A stretch of DNA of 64,000 nt, taken from Capsicum annuum (lineage: Eukaryota > Streptophyta > Magnoliopsida > Solanales > Solanaceae). The stretch spans positions 216,320-280,319 of the forward strand of contig NW_025859999.1 of the NCBI RefSeq assembly GCF_002878395.1. The letters run 5' to 3'. Shown piece by piece: positions 12,001 to 23,526 of the stretch; the first letter of the stretch is position 1, and each line of letters begins with the position of its first letter. The translations under genes were made by a program, and so were the position numbers. The notes below the pieces were generated by a model. The model saw nothing but the letters and a program-made list of their open reading frames with translations. It ran no database searches and was not told the DNA's origin.

Positions 12001-12790
12001 TGGGGGATGCAATAGAAAAAAACCCTTTAATAAATTAATGGTAATAGCCAGCTAAACCCAACAAACTCTAGATATCTGATAGAGAGATGGGTCTAGGCCA
12101 GTTTCTCACTGCCTCAATCTTTTGAGGATAAACTCTAATGCCATCACCGGAAATAAGATGGACTAGAAAAGCTACTGATCTTAGCCTGAATTTACACTTA
12201 CTGAATTTAGCGAACAATTGATGAGCTCTAATATTCTGAAATACTATTCTGAGGTGGTCTGCAAGATTATTTTTTCTACGAGAGTAAATAAGAATGTCAT
12301 TAATGAAGACTATGACGAACATATCCAAGTAGTATTAGAACACTCGATTCATCAGGTCCATGAAGGTTGCTGGGGTATTGGTAAGACGAAAAGACATGAC
12401 TTGAAATTCAAAGTGATTATACTGAGTTCGGAAAAGTATTTTTGGAATGTCACATTCCCTGACCCTGAGCTGATGATAGCCTGATCTGAGGTCTATCTTT
12501 GAAAAATAGCTGGCACCCTGAAGTTGGTCAAACAAGTCATCAATTCTAGGAAGTGGATATTTATTCTTGACTGTGAGTTTGTTCAACTGATGGTAGTCTA
12601 TGCATATTCTGAGAGAACCATCTTTCTTATACATAAATAGAACATGTTCTCCCCACGGGGAGATGTTGGGTCTGATGAATCCCTCATATATGAGATCCTT
12701 TAATTGTTCTTTTAACTTCTTTTTTTCTGCTAGAGCTATTCTATTTGGTGGAATAGATATGGGATGAGTATCTGGAAGAAGTTCTATTTC
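12000..12790 (-). pseudogene. Reverse transcriptase, element B (broken, YxDD-box altered)
   Basis: Two open parts (12335-12634 and 12068-12328, minus) together hold [45 protein letters not shown], the [20 protein letters not shown] segment and the catalytic region, which reads VIVFINDILIYS. Asp is replaced by Asn at the first position of the catalytic pair. The connection sequence (FAKFSKCKF) follows. This is a fairly complete chromovirus RT with one frame break between the parts. Confidence 0.85.
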
Positions 12791-12879
12791 GAAGTCGATT
12801 TCCCTTTTGGGAGGAACTCTACAAAGATCTTCAGGAAATATATCTGAGAATTCATTTACTAATGGAACTAATTCAAGAG

Positions 12880-13420
12880 TCTAATTTTCTGAGTTAGAGT
12901 CTTTGACTCGAACAAGATGGTAAATACACCTCTTTGATATCATCTTTCTTGCTCTAAGGTAGGAAATTAACTGACCCTTAAGAGATGTGGTACTACCCCT
13001 TCATTCAAAGACCGGTTCATTTGGGAATTGAAAATGAACTATTCTATTTCTACAATCAATTGAGGCATAGCTTGAGTGGAGCCAATCCATACAGAGAATA
13101 ATGTCAAAATCCATCATCTCTAATTTCACGAGATCAACTAAGATAGCTTTTTGAGATAATGTGAATGGACAGTTCCTATTTATCTGTATGGCTACAATAG
13201 AAATGACTACTAGGTAGACACTAAAAAGGTCTCTGCTAGAGTTTCAACACTGACTCCAAAGTTGATAGCTATATATAAAGTTTCAAAAGAAAAAGAAGCT
13301 CCAGGGTCTAGTAAAGCATAGACATGCATATGAAAGACCTATAACGTACAAGTAACTACGTTAGGAGAATTTTTTTGATCTTGGTGGGATTGAAGGGCAT
13401 ATAATCTATTCAGACGCAGA
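12880..13420 (-). pseudogene. Aspartic protease region, element B (broken)
   Basis: Minus-strand reading near 13290-13330 gives YALLDPGASFSF, the active-site turn. Downstream sequence matches element A. Stops and shifts are present. Confidence 0.6.
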
Positions 13421-13439
13421 CCACTGGTAGCACTGGAAG

Positions 13440-13815
13440 TGGTACCCTACTGAGCCGGTCGACTAGATGGAACTGACGACTGATGTGACTGGCCATATTG
13501 GCGCACATCCCTACCTTTTTGAACAACTACCTGACACTCCCAAATCTGATGTCCAGGCTTTCCACACCTGAAGCATATATCACTACCCGCTCTACACTCA
13601 CCCTAATAGTGTCTGCCACATTTCTAACATTGAGGATTTGTACGAGCACTACTAACACTAACCTGGGAATTTGATCCTGGTACCCTATCCCTATTGTTAT
13701 TTCTGAATTTGGGTATTGGGGTACTGGTAAAATAGGGTGTTGGGGCTGTAGACCTCTGATAAAATTAAGGATGGTTACCACCTTCTGACTTTGAATGACT
13801 GAAATTATAACTACC
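13440..13815 (-). pseudogene. Gag C-terminal part with intact zinc knuckle, element B (split by C)
   Basis: The open part 13527-13781 lies in the gag tail. Near 13545-13590 the minus strand encodes CFRCGKPGHQIWEC, a complete CX2CX4HX4C zinc knuckle, the nucleic-acid-binding motif of gag. The gene breaks at 13815 and resumes at 26795 on the other side of element C. A stop lies upstream of the knuckle. Confidence 0.75.
13811..13815. repeat. Target site duplication, left (CTACC)
   Basis: The 5 bp ctacc here and at 26790-26794 flank element C. Joining the two sides restores the gag sequence of B to match element A around 6262-6270 (ctactcatcc). Confidence 0.85.
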
Positions 13816-15322
13816 CGATCTTGGGCATATTTATATGCTCAAAGCACCAATATGCACCAAGATTTCAACTTAGTTTAAAAACTTTTGTATGAATTCTTAA
13901 GTGTAATTCTACTTTTATTCTGTCTTTTGCCTAATGGATTTGATTAGTATTTTCAGGTGCAAAATAATAGAACTATGCATAATTGGATGCAAAAAAGATA
14001 TGGAAGTAGTGAAGGAATGGAAGGGACTGAAATTAAGTTGAAAAAGGGAAGTTGAGAAGATTAAATCCTCATTTGAAGACACTCCGCGTCGTGATGAGCA
14101 ACAAAATAATAATGGTCGAATTCCAGTGAAGGTTCGTGAAACCCCGCATCACGGAGAAAGTTAGTTTATCAGATTTGGTGACCTGAAGGTTTAGAACATT
14201 TGAGGATGATCATTTCACATTGTCCCAATCCAGTGGCTCACTGCGATAGTGGCGCATCACGATGAGGGTGCATTTTACAATTTTTGGGGAATACTTGAGC
14301 TCCATGATTTCCCAGATTTTAATGGAAAATAGCAATATTAGTCATGGAGCGATGCGCCGGGTGGACAAATCGGGAATATTTTAAGTATTTCTGTCCCACC
14401 TATAAAAGGAAAAATCCAAGATAATGTGTGGGACTTTTGGGTGAAGTAGAGAAGCAGTAGAAAAATAGAAATTTCTCTCTTTTAGGGTTCATAAACATTC
14501 CTTTGAATTATTTATTTCAAGGATTGATATGGGTATGATTTATTACTTATGGATGGTTAATTGAAACATAAGTAGCTAAACACCCACTTTCTAGGGTTGA
14601 GGCTAAGAACATGAGTACTACGTAATATTCTCACTCATAGTTTCTTTTTTGGATTATCATATGGGTTGTTCTTAATTTCTTGAGCTTACAATTTTATTGA
14701 TTGGCCATCATTTTAGTAAATTTATATTTCTATATGAATCTGGGCGGAGAATCATAGGATAGAACGAAGAAATTAGGGAGTAGGGTTCTTATTCTTTTAT
14801 AAAAATAAGCAATTTGAATTAGCATCTAGGATAGGGATATACCTAGAATCCTTGCTTGGTTCACTTGCAGGAAGACAACTTCATGAATCTAGAGGATTTG
14901 TTGTAAATCTGTAGGATTTTTAGTTACAACATTCAATAGATAGAAGATCTGAGGTCAGGAGACTAAGATTGCGGCATAAACCTTGCGAACCATCAACCCG
15001 ATAGCCAATTAGACTGTGAAAAGTATAGAGAATTGTATGACTGTTCACTATACCTCAACCATGGAATCGTCCTCATTATTGATTACAACCATTTCTTACT
15101 TTGCTTTAGTCATCATAAATTATTTGTTGTTTAGTAATTTAAATTTTATTTACAAAAGCAGATTAATCTTGGTACAATCAAACACTTAATACTCAATTGT
15201 CTTTAACTAAAGATTGAATAAATTTATAGTTTATTGATCCTCAAGGGAGCGATATTTAACTGTCTAAGTTATTATATTACTTGCACGATCACATACACTT
15301 ACGTGTGCGTAGAGACGCAACA
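13816..15322 (+). repeat. 5' LTR of element C
   Basis: Starts CGATCTTGGGC (the right LTR keeps the TG start, TGATCTTGGGC) and ends gacgcaaca. Matches 25317-26789 throughout. Contains a TATA box (14401) and CG-rich segments (about 14085-14290). Confidence 0.9.
14401..14409 (+). promoter_or_regulatory. LTR promoter TATA box (element C, 5' LTR)
   Basis: TATAAAAGG, kept identically in the right LTR at 25904. Transcription would start about 30 bp on and give an R-U5 of roughly 0.9 kb. Confidence 0.65.
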
Positions 15323-15328
15323 AGTTTT

Positions 15329-15346
15329 TAGCTCCGTTGCTGGGGA
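15329..15346 (+). other. Primer binding site of element C (tRNA-Asp type)
   Basis: tagctccgttgctgggga differs at three positions from TGGCGCCGTTGCCGGGGA, the site typical of Athila/Tat-branch elements that I associate with tRNA-Asp. It lies 6 bp after the LTR end. Confidence 0.7.
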
Positions 15347-15443
15347 TCAAATAAAATTAGTAAATTGCTTTAATTTTTGGTTTTTGAATATAAGTTTAAG
15401 TATTAACAACTTGATCTTAGTGGCTGAATTTTTTAAGGTTTAG

Positions 15444-17240
15444 ATGAATATTGGAATGGCGAGAGATAAGAGTTAGTAGAGCCCTTTGCAGAACCAGAAG
15501 TGATTTTTCATCAGAGATGAAGAGCTCAATCGATGGCAGAAAAACTCGATCTTATAGCTGCTAATCCAAATGTTGGAAATATTCCAGCTCCAGCCTACCT
15601 ATTCAACCAGTTGTAAGATATGTTTGAGAAGGTTCAATCCCACTTACGCACTTTGTGACTAACAGTATCTTGAAGCCTAAATAAGGAGGTCGATGAGAAT
15701 TGAAACAAAATATGGTGCAATTGTTGAAATCTATGGGTGAATTTTAGGGACTTTCAAATGAGGATCCGCAAAAGCATTTACAAACCTTCCTGGAGATAAG
15801 CCACACATATATTCCTAAAGATGTGAGTGCTAATTATGTCAAATTGACACTCTTCCCTTTTTCTTTACTGGGGGAAGCTAAGAGATGGTTACTTGATGAG
15901 CCACACTAATCCATCACTACATGGGAAAAATGTGCTCAAAGGTTCCTCATTTGATTTTTTCTATCTTAGGAAATGGCTCATTTAAGAAGTGAAATATTGA
16001 GTTTCAGGCAGAAAGATAGAGAAAATCTCTACCAAGCTTGGGAAAGAGTTAAGGGCATGCTCAGAAGTTGTCCTCATCACCATCAATCGAATGATATTTC
16101 GGTGCATACATTTATAGAAGGCCTTGAGTCTAATACCAAGATTCTCTTGGATTCAGCAGGAAGGGGACAAGCTTTGGAGAAAACGTATGAAGAATTGTAT
16201 ACTTTGCTTAATCAAATTGCACAAGGTAATCTTGATTGGCCTGCAGACTCAAGGAATGCTCCCAAGAAAGTTGCAGGGGTTTTGGAGGTTGATAAGTTCA
16301 CTGCTTTACAAACACAGATTACAGTAATGTAGAGCCATATGACTACTCAGCTTAACAACTTAAAGTTGAGTACAACTCAACCAGCAGCCACAACAAATGT
16401 AGTTCAACAGGTAAATGCTTGGTGTGAAGTTTGTGGAAGCAGTGGCCATAAAGCAGATATATGTTCTTTTAATCCAGATTCAGTCAAATATATGGGGAAT
16501 GCAAATTGTTAGGGTAAACAAAATTTTGGCAATGTATATAATCTAAATTGGAGGAACCACCCTAATTTCTCGTGGGGTAGAAACAGGCACAGAATACAAA
16601 TCAGTATAAGGGACCAGTGCAACCAAATCTACATCTAGTTCAGAATAATCTCGTGACTACCTCGAATAGTAATATGGAGGAGATGCTTAACCAGTTGATG
16701 GCTCAACATGCATAGTTTGCAGTGGACATGAAGGCTCAACTGGCATATTTTGCAGCTGAATTGAAGAGTCAACATCTACTCATAAGAAATCTAGAGTAGC
16801 AATTAGGTCAAATCGTAGGATCGTAGAATACAAGGCCACAAGGAGCATTGCCTAATGACACTGAGGCTAAGCCTAAACAAGTAAATACGGTGACAACGAG
16901 GAGTGGGATAGAAATAAAAGAGATGGTTCAGGATCAGGATAATCTCAAGATCACTGATGATAGTTTGCAAGAGAAGGTAGAAGTGGAAGTAAAAGAAAAA
17001 GAGGCTAGTGAAGAGATTCGTGTAGAAAAGAAAACTATCCCCTTTCCCTTTCCTCAAAGGGACATGAAGCATCATGAGAAAGCTAATTTTAAGAAGTTTC
17101 TAGATCTTTTGAAGCATGTTCAAGTAAACCTTCCTCTTATTGACATTCTACAAAGTGTACCAAAATATGCAAAACACTTAAAGGATATTATTGCCAATAA
17201 GAATTGGTTGACTGAATATGATACAATTCTACTTACTTAG
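15444..17240 (+). pseudogene. Gag, element C (broken)
   Basis: A likely start is the ATG at 15444. The open part 15973-16332 has LSFRQKDRENLYQAWERVKG and CPHHH, hallmarks of Athila-type gag core. A zinc knuckle follows near 16420-16460 (CEVCGSSGHKADIC). The charged C-terminal portion (16848-17240) leads toward protease. Several single stops (for example tag at 16330) and frameshifts break it. It would have encoded the structural protein of the particle. Confidence 0.8.
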
Positions 17241-17740
17241 GAGTGCACTTCTAAAATTGAAAATGAACTGCCCACGAAATTGAAGGATCCAGGGAGTTTT
17301 ACATTGCAGATCACCTTTGGTCAAACTATTTATGCACAGAGATTGTGTGACTTGGGGGCGAGAATAAATCTCATACCCATGTCATGGTACCAAAAGATAG
17401 GTCTTAGAATCCCCAAACCCATGACTATTGTTTTGTAATTCACAGACAGTTCACTTGCTAGACCAGATGGTATTATTGAAGATGTACTGGTGCAAGTGGG
17501 ATCTTTAATCTTTCCTGCCAATTTTGTGATTCTTGACTTTGAGGCCAATCCAGTTGTTCCATTTATTTTGGGACAACCCTTTTCAGAAATAAGGCAGTCA
17601 CTTATTAATGTGGCAGCTGGAAAAATGACAATGCGAGCACATGATAAATTTAAGGTTTTTGATGTGTATAGGGCATTGAAATTGCCTGCCATATATGAGG
17701 AGTTATCCTCATATCGGTTATTGATCTCACTTTAGATTGG
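17241..17740 (+). pseudogene. Aspartic protease, element C (broken)
   Basis: Reads LCDLGARINLIPMSWYQKIG near 17343-17402 (D-L-G in place of the usual D-[ST]-G turn), then a stop, then the open part 17490-17735 with ANFVILDF, PFILGQPF and INVAAGKMTM. This is the retropepsin-like domain that sits between gag and RT in Athila elements. The altered turn plus the stop make it inactive. Confidence 0.75.
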
Positions 17741-17849
17741 CAATTGCTCTTGTCTAATGATCTATTAGAGTGAGAATTAATGGATTATGATCTGCATGGG
17801 GATTCAGAAGCATTTAAAGTGGTCTAAATTATGAATTTGGCTGTAATTA

Positions 17850-19000
17850 AGGCAAATAAAGTATTGATCGAGCCTTTGAATAGACCAATTGGTCCACCAT
17901 CTAGGCCTTTAGTTGAAGAAGCTCCTAACTTGGAGCTTAAGGTTCTTCCTCCTTACTTATAATATATTTTTCTTAGTGATCAAGATACCTTTCCTGTTAT
18001 TTTGTCCACAGGATTATTCAATGTACAGGTAAAGGAAGTTGTAGCAATTCTTAAAAGGACAAGAAAAGCAATTGGCTGGTAGATGTTTGATAATTTAGGA
18101 ATCAATCCATTATTTTGCATGCACAATATTTACATGGAAGATGGGTATAGACCTGGAGTGCAGTAACAAAGCAGGTTAAATCCTATCATGACGGAGGTCG
18201 TCCAAAAAAAGGGGATCAAGTGGTTAGACATGGTATTCTCTACCCAATTTCTTATTGCAAATAGGTGAGTCTGGTGAATTGTGTACAAACAAAGTGAGGA
18301 ATGATAGTGGTTATGAATTATGATAATGAGCTGGTTTCCACACGTACAGTTATTGGATGGAGAATATGTATAGATTATCGGCTATTGAATGAAGCAATTT
18401 GTAAAGACATTATCTAATTCCTTTCATTGACCAAATTCTAGATAGATTGGCAGGGCAAGGGTACTATTATTTTTTGATGGGTACTCTGGCTATAATCAAA
18501 TCAGCATAGCACCGAAAGACCAAGAAAAGACCACATTCACTTATCCATATGGTGCGTATGCTTTCAGACACATGCCATTCGGATTATGTAATGCACCTGC
18601 CATATTTCAAAGGTGTATGATGGATATTTTCTCTAACATAGTGGACGAATTTGTGGAGATATTCATGGATGATTTCTCTATGCATGGGAATTCATTTAAA
18701 AAATATTTGTAAAACTTAGAAAAAGTTCTAGCTCGGTGCAAAAAAACAAACTTGGTATTAAATTGGGAAAAATGCCATTTTATGGTAAAGGAAGGAATTA
18801 TCTTAGGACATAAAGTGTCATGCAAAGGGCTGGATGTTGACAAGGCAAAGGTTGAAGTAATTGAAAAGTTGCGTCATCCAGTGACAGTCAAAGGCGTGTA
18901 GAGTTTTTTGGGACATGCTGGGTTCTATAGATGATTTATTCAAGATTTCTCAAAGATCACATGTCCCATGTGAAAATTGTTAGAGAAATAAGTAAAATTT
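17850..19000 (+). pseudogene. Reverse transcriptase, element C (broken, catalytic DD kept)
   Basis: Frames contain WRICIDYRLLNEA (about 18360-18400), FDGYSGYNQISIAP, EKTTFTYPYGAYAFRHMPFGL, NAPAIFQRCMMDIF and VEIFMDDFSMHG (near 18656-18690), so both catalytic aspartates remain. RT thumb/connection sequence with FLGHAGFYR follows (18900-18940). Stops and at least one small deletion (near 18410-18470) interrupt the frame. The motifs are those of the Athila/Tat branch, unlike the chromovirus RTs elsewhere in the window. Confidence 0.85.
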
Positions 19001-19470
19001 GAGTTTGGAGCTGATTGCCATGAAGCTTTTGAAAAGCTCAAGAAGAAATTGATGGAAGCACTTATTTTGATTGCACTAGATTGGGAGTTACCTTTTGAGC
19101 TAATTTGTGATGCTAGTTATATTACAGCGGGAGCAGTGTTAGGTCAAAGAAAAGAGGAGGTATTTCGATCAATTTACTATGCTAGTAAGGTACTGAATGA
19201 TTCTCAAGTAAAATATACAATGACAGAGAAAGAGATGTTGGCTATGGTATATGTATTTGATATGTTTCATTCTTACTTAATTGGTACCAAAGTCATTATT
19301 CATACAGTCCATGCTTCCATTAAGTATCTTGTGAACAAAAAGGATGCAAAGCCATAATTAATTAGGTGGATTTTGCTACTTTAAGAATTTGATCTTGAGG
19401 TTCATGATAGAAAAGGAGCTAAAAATCAGGTTGCCGATCACTTCTCACGGCGGGAAAATAGAGACCATAT
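19000..19470 (+). pseudogene. RNase H, element C (mostly open)
   Basis: The open part 19049-19357 carries ELICDASYITAGAVLGQRK, YASKVLNDSQVKYTMTEKE and the TVHASIKYLVNKKDAKP end. It is followed after stops by FDLEVHDRKGAKNQVADHFSR, the RH-to-IN linker. One of the best-kept domains of the element. Confidence 0.8.
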
Positions 19471-19559
19471 TATGGATGACTTTCAGAGTATCAAGGAAGA
19501 CTTTCCTGATGGGAAGTTGTTTTTATTACAAGTAGTTGAGTTTCCATGGTATGCTGAAT

Positions 19560-20830
19560 TGTGAACCTGATAGTTTGTGGGGTGTATCCTACCGAAATTA
19601 CCTCACACTAAAGGAAGAAATCAATCCATAAGTCTCGTGCTTACATTTGGGATGAACCATACCTTTTCAAGGAGGGTCCAGATAAAGTGATTCATAGGTG
19701 TATCGCAGAGACTGAATTTGTCAAGGTGTAACAAGATTGACACTAATCTCCATATGATGGACATCATAGTGATGAGAGGATAGGGAGAAAGTGTTGCAAT
19801 CAAGTTTTTTCTATCCAACTCTATTTAGAGATGCAGTGGTATTAGTAAAGAGTTGTGATCAATGCCAAATGTTGGGTACTATAACCAGGCATCAAGAGAT
19901 TCCCCTGAATAATATTTTAAAAGTAGAAGTCTTTGATGTTTGAGGGATTGATTTCATGGGACCCTTCCCACCTTCGAAAGGTAATGTGTACATTCTTGTT
20001 GTAGTGGAATATGTCTTTAAATGGGTGGAAGCTATGGCGAGTCTGACTAATGATGCAAGAGTGGTGCTGAAGTTTGTGAAGAAGAACATATTTTCCAGAT
20101 TTGGTACATCAAGAGCAATAATTAGTGATGGAGGTACGCACTTTATCAACAACTAGTTGAAGAATCTTCTTGCTAAATATGGTGTTCGACACAAGGTGGC
20201 CACTGCATATCACTCTCAAACAAGTGGCCAAGTAGAGTTATCCAATCGAGAATAAAGAAAATACTTCAGGAGACTGTGAATGGGTAGAGAAAAAATTGGG
20301 CGAAGAAGCTGGATGATGCACTATGGGCATATCGAATAGCGTATAAAATTCCCATAGGGACATCTCCATATTGCTTAGTGTATGATAAAGCTTGTCACCT
20401 TCCTGTACAGACGGAGCACCGAACATATTGGGCAGTGAAGAAGTTGAATTTTGAGATGACTACCGCAGGATAACGAAGGTTATTGCAACTGAATGAGCTA
20501 GATAAGTTTAGACTCCACTCCTATGAAAATGCCAAGCTTTACAAGGAAAAGACCAAACTATGGCATGACAAGCATATTCAAGTCAGGGAATTTGAACCAG
20601 GATAACTTGTGTTGTTGTTTAGTTCACAGCTTAAGTTGTTTTCGGGTAATTTACGAACGAAATAGACTGGAACTTTTGAGGTGGTGCGAATGATACCTCA
20701 TGGAGCTATGGAGTTATGGAATAAAAAGAAGACGTAGAAGTTCCTTGTGAATGGATAGCGTGTAAAGCATTATTGGGCGGATCATCCAATCAATAACAAT
20801 GAATCTATCACTTTTGCTAAGGATTAATGA
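19560..20830 (+). pseudogene. Integrase, element C (broken, DDE residues still readable)
   Basis: The N-terminal zinc region is decayed (19600-19880; CDQCQM readable near 19858). The core shows [13 protein letters not shown] (first Asp, about 19950), [10 protein letters not shown] (second Asp, about 20118-20147) and [10 protein letters not shown] (Glu, about 20223-20252), the DD-E triad of integrases. The C-terminal segment runs to about 20830. Stops and frameshifts separate these parts. No chromodomain tail is seen, in contrast to elements A, B and E. Confidence 0.8.
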
Positions 20831-20833
20831 TGA

Positions 20834-21003
20834 GTTGAGTCATGCCATGACATAAAATAAGGCGCTATGTGGGAGGCAACCCACACATGTATTGTAATAG
20901 GTAGTTTAATTTTTGGCTTGTAAAATCAAAAGAAAAGAAAAATACAAAAAAAATGAGTCGTGCCATGACCAAAACTAAGGCGCTATGTGGGAGGCAACCC
21001 ACT
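20834..21003 (+). repeat. Duplicated post-pol motif, element C
   Basis: gagt(c/t)gtgccatgac-like sequence followed by aaggcgctatgtgggaggcaacccac occurs twice, at about 20834-20885 and 20954-21002. The gggaggcaacccac core is a known feature just after pol in Athila-like elements. It has inverted-repeat character (ggg..ccc). Confidence 0.65.
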
Positions 21004-21179
21004 TTTGCTTACAATTTTTATTGTTTTTGTTTTAAAGTACAGGGAATTTCGAAGTAAAATAAAGAGATTACCCCAATTGAGGAAAGCAATCAGGTTTGCA
21101 AAAATGATTTATGTAAATGGGGATTTACTCAAGTAAGAAAATGGCAAAAATTGCAAAAGGAATTTTTGTTTGATGAACA

Positions 21180-21440
21180 GCTCGATGCAGAACTAGGTAA
21201 TTTAACAATCGTCAAATTATAGTAAGGGTATGCGAAATTCACTACGACGCAAAGAAAGGTAAATTGAGAATTGTCAAATTCCAGTGGATGTGCATGATTT
21301 TCAGCACGACGCAAAACTTTGACAATTAACAATTTTTAATTTATAGTGTGTAGACGCAAATTGTAGCGCATCGCGGTGTGAAAATAAATGGCAATTGGCT
21401 TTATCCAGTAGGTATCCAAGATCATTCGACATCGTGGAGA
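21180..21440 (+). repeat. CG-rich degenerate modules upstream of the third gene, element C
   Basis: Units such as aattgtcaaattccagtggatgtgc and agcacgacgc resemble the modules in C's own LTR (14085-14290) and, in sense orientation, those in the LTRs of A and B. They lie just upstream of the candidate internal promoter. Confidence 0.45.
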
Positions 21441-21492
21441 GGGATTAAATCGAGCATAAAAATGTCATTAACCTAACCCAACCTATCCCTCT

Positions 21493-21500
21493 ATAAATAT
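21493..21500 (+). promoter_or_regulatory. Candidate internal promoter for the third gene of C (TATAAATA)
   Basis: TATAAATA is followed by a pyrimidine-rich leader with plant transcription-start character (accctaaacc, ctcactttctctcatctttctc) and a consensus splice donor 110 bp later. The layout copies a plant gene start. No expression evidence is available. Confidence 0.5.
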
Positions 21501-21612
21501 AACCTTCTCAACCCTAAACCGTTTTGTTTACAAATCGCACCGCCCTCCCCTTTTAATTCCCTTAAACTTCAAGAATTGCTCACTTTCTCTCATCTTTCTC
21601 TAAATTGTTGAG

Positions 21613-22262
21613 GTAAGCTCTATTTATTTGTTAATTTTTTACCTCTCCTAGTACATTTTATGAAGAGTATTAGTGTTTTCATACATAATTTTATTTTCCT
21701 CTTTCCTAATACTTGTTCATATTAGCAATGCCTTTGATATTCTGTCAAATTTTTGATATCTTAGCCTACTTATCCCATTTTACTGAGAGCACACTTGAAT
21801 AATATTTGCAGTTGGGATTAGGGGGTGAACTATTTTAAATGTTACTTAAGAGAATAAGGAATTAAGGTATTGTAGTTAGAGGAGTAAGGGTAGAATCTTT
21901 AGAAAGTTAGGGAAAATTTTGTTCCATTGTGAATAAACCCTTATTGTCTGATGTTGGCTAATTGATTAGAATTATAGAATGTTTGATGCTATAGTACCAT
22001 GGTCTTATTTATTGTCTTGCATTATATGATTAGCTAGGTGTAAATTACATGATGTTCTATACAGCAAAAATGAAGAGGAATATGATGCCTGTGAATCTGA
22101 TATTTAGTCCTACACAATGGGAATTCTGAGTACCTTGATTGTTAATGTAGGTGTGTGGCTAACAAACTAAGTGTGGGTGTGAAGGCATTCTTAATGCACG
22201 TTCAGTTTAGCTAATCCTAAGTTTAATGTTTTGCATGGTTTATTGCATTTTCTTAATCACAG
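21613..22262 (+). other. Candidate leader intron of the third gene, element C
   Basis: Donor TTGAG|GTAAGCTC at 21613 and acceptor TTCTTAATCACAG|GCATA ending at 22262 frame 650 bp of AT-rich DNA with no coding potential. The gene's ATG (22268) lies 5 bp after the acceptor. Both splice sites match the plant consensus well; splicing itself is inferred. Confidence 0.5.
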
Positions 22263-22267
22263 GCATA

Positions 22268-23526
22268 ATGGAAGCACAGTCAAGCAAGGGCAAGGAAAAG
22301 GCAGGGCCTTCTGCCCCTGCAAGGAAGAGAAGCCGACCGTCTGAAGGGAAATTAACTAGAGTGCCTGGGGCCCCTCCACTTCAATGAGGGCAAGTTCAAA
22401 AATTTGGTTTTAAGGATGTAAGGAAGGTTAGAAAGCAGTGGTATACTAAGCATACTGATGTTAAGTATATTTTGGAGGTCTATATCGATCGAGCCAGCTT
22501 GATGAGAGAGTGTCCTTCTATGGTCCGGAGAATTGAGGTGCTTAAGATGAATTTCATTTTTCATCAGCCAACAGAGTGAAACCTATATCTTGTCAGAGAA
22601 TTTTAAGCAAATTGGGACCCCAACCAGCCTGAACATTTATTGAAGGTTCGAGGGAAGGAGATTCGATTCACTGCTGCTGATATTAAAGAGTTGTTGGGTA
22701 TCCCTGAGATGAACCCAAATTTCTTATGAGAGTTTATTATTTTTCCTTCTTATGCACACATCAGGCATTTGTTGTACGGCCAGCGATCTTCATCCCGTTG
22801 GATGAGGCATCGAGTTATAGGTTTGCATTCTTCTTTCCCCTACTCTCAAATGAATAGGGAAGCATGGATGTGGGGATGAATAGTGTATTCATACTTAATA
22901 CAAGGAAAGCATACATTGAGGTAACTCGGGTTAGGGTGTTTTCGATTTATGCCCTCATGTGGGTTGATGTGGAAATTAATGTGGGAAGTGTCATTTTTTC
23001 TGCTATGAAGAAAGCATGTACCCAGGTGGGTCATAGCTTTGGTTTTAGTGGTTTGGTAACTAGATATTTAAGAAGGCTTAGGGTGGATAAAGAGGAGCTT
23101 GATTATAAACTTGAGGTGATCACTCGTCCTCTGGATATCACTACTGCTCGAAGTACAGCTGGGGTATCTGGCCTAATTTTGATGATGATGAAGCGACAAA
23201 AAAGGACTGATGAGGTGCTGGGTAAGTTGTTTGGCCTTATGATGATAATGTCGTGGACTGGAGGTAGTCCTACTACACCAGAGGAGCTCCATAGTGTAGG
23301 GCTTGATTATCCCCTTGGTCATCACACTAGGATAATGTTGAAGATTGTCCCAAATTTTGTGGAGCCTATTGATGATGATGTATCCACAGATGAAGAACAC
23401 AGGAATAGGGATTCCGACCTGGAGTTCGATGAGGAAGAGCAATCTGATGATGATGTAACTAACAATGATGGCAATGATGGGGATGTGGCTGCGGAGGACA
23501 TGTCTGCTATCGTCCCTTTTGATTGA
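22268..23526 (+). pseudogene. Third gene of element C: 'putative plant transposon protein'-like ORF in env position (broken)
   Basis: From ATG 22268 one frame runs to about 22860 with four stops (after PPLQ, PTE, VREF and NPNFL). It then shifts into the open part 22864-23526, giving about 420 residues in all. The N-terminus is basic with a nuclear-signal-like PARKRSR. The middle carries VREF, ANWD and a VRGKEIRFTAADIKELLGIP segment typical of the plant domain annotated as putative plant transposon protein. The C-terminal 60 residues are strongly acidic (FDEEEQSDDDV). No signal peptide or transmembrane span is seen, so an envelope protein is not supported. Role unknown. Confidence 0.65.

Noticed and set aside
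18607..18843. Antisense frames over element C pol (for example minus-strand 78 codons)
   Set aside because: Shadow frames of the RT domain on the other strand.
22268..23526. Envelope glycoprotein gene
   Set aside because: The position suggests env, but there is no signal peptide, transmembrane segment or cysteine-rich ectodomain; the protein is basic then acidic, like a nuclear protein.
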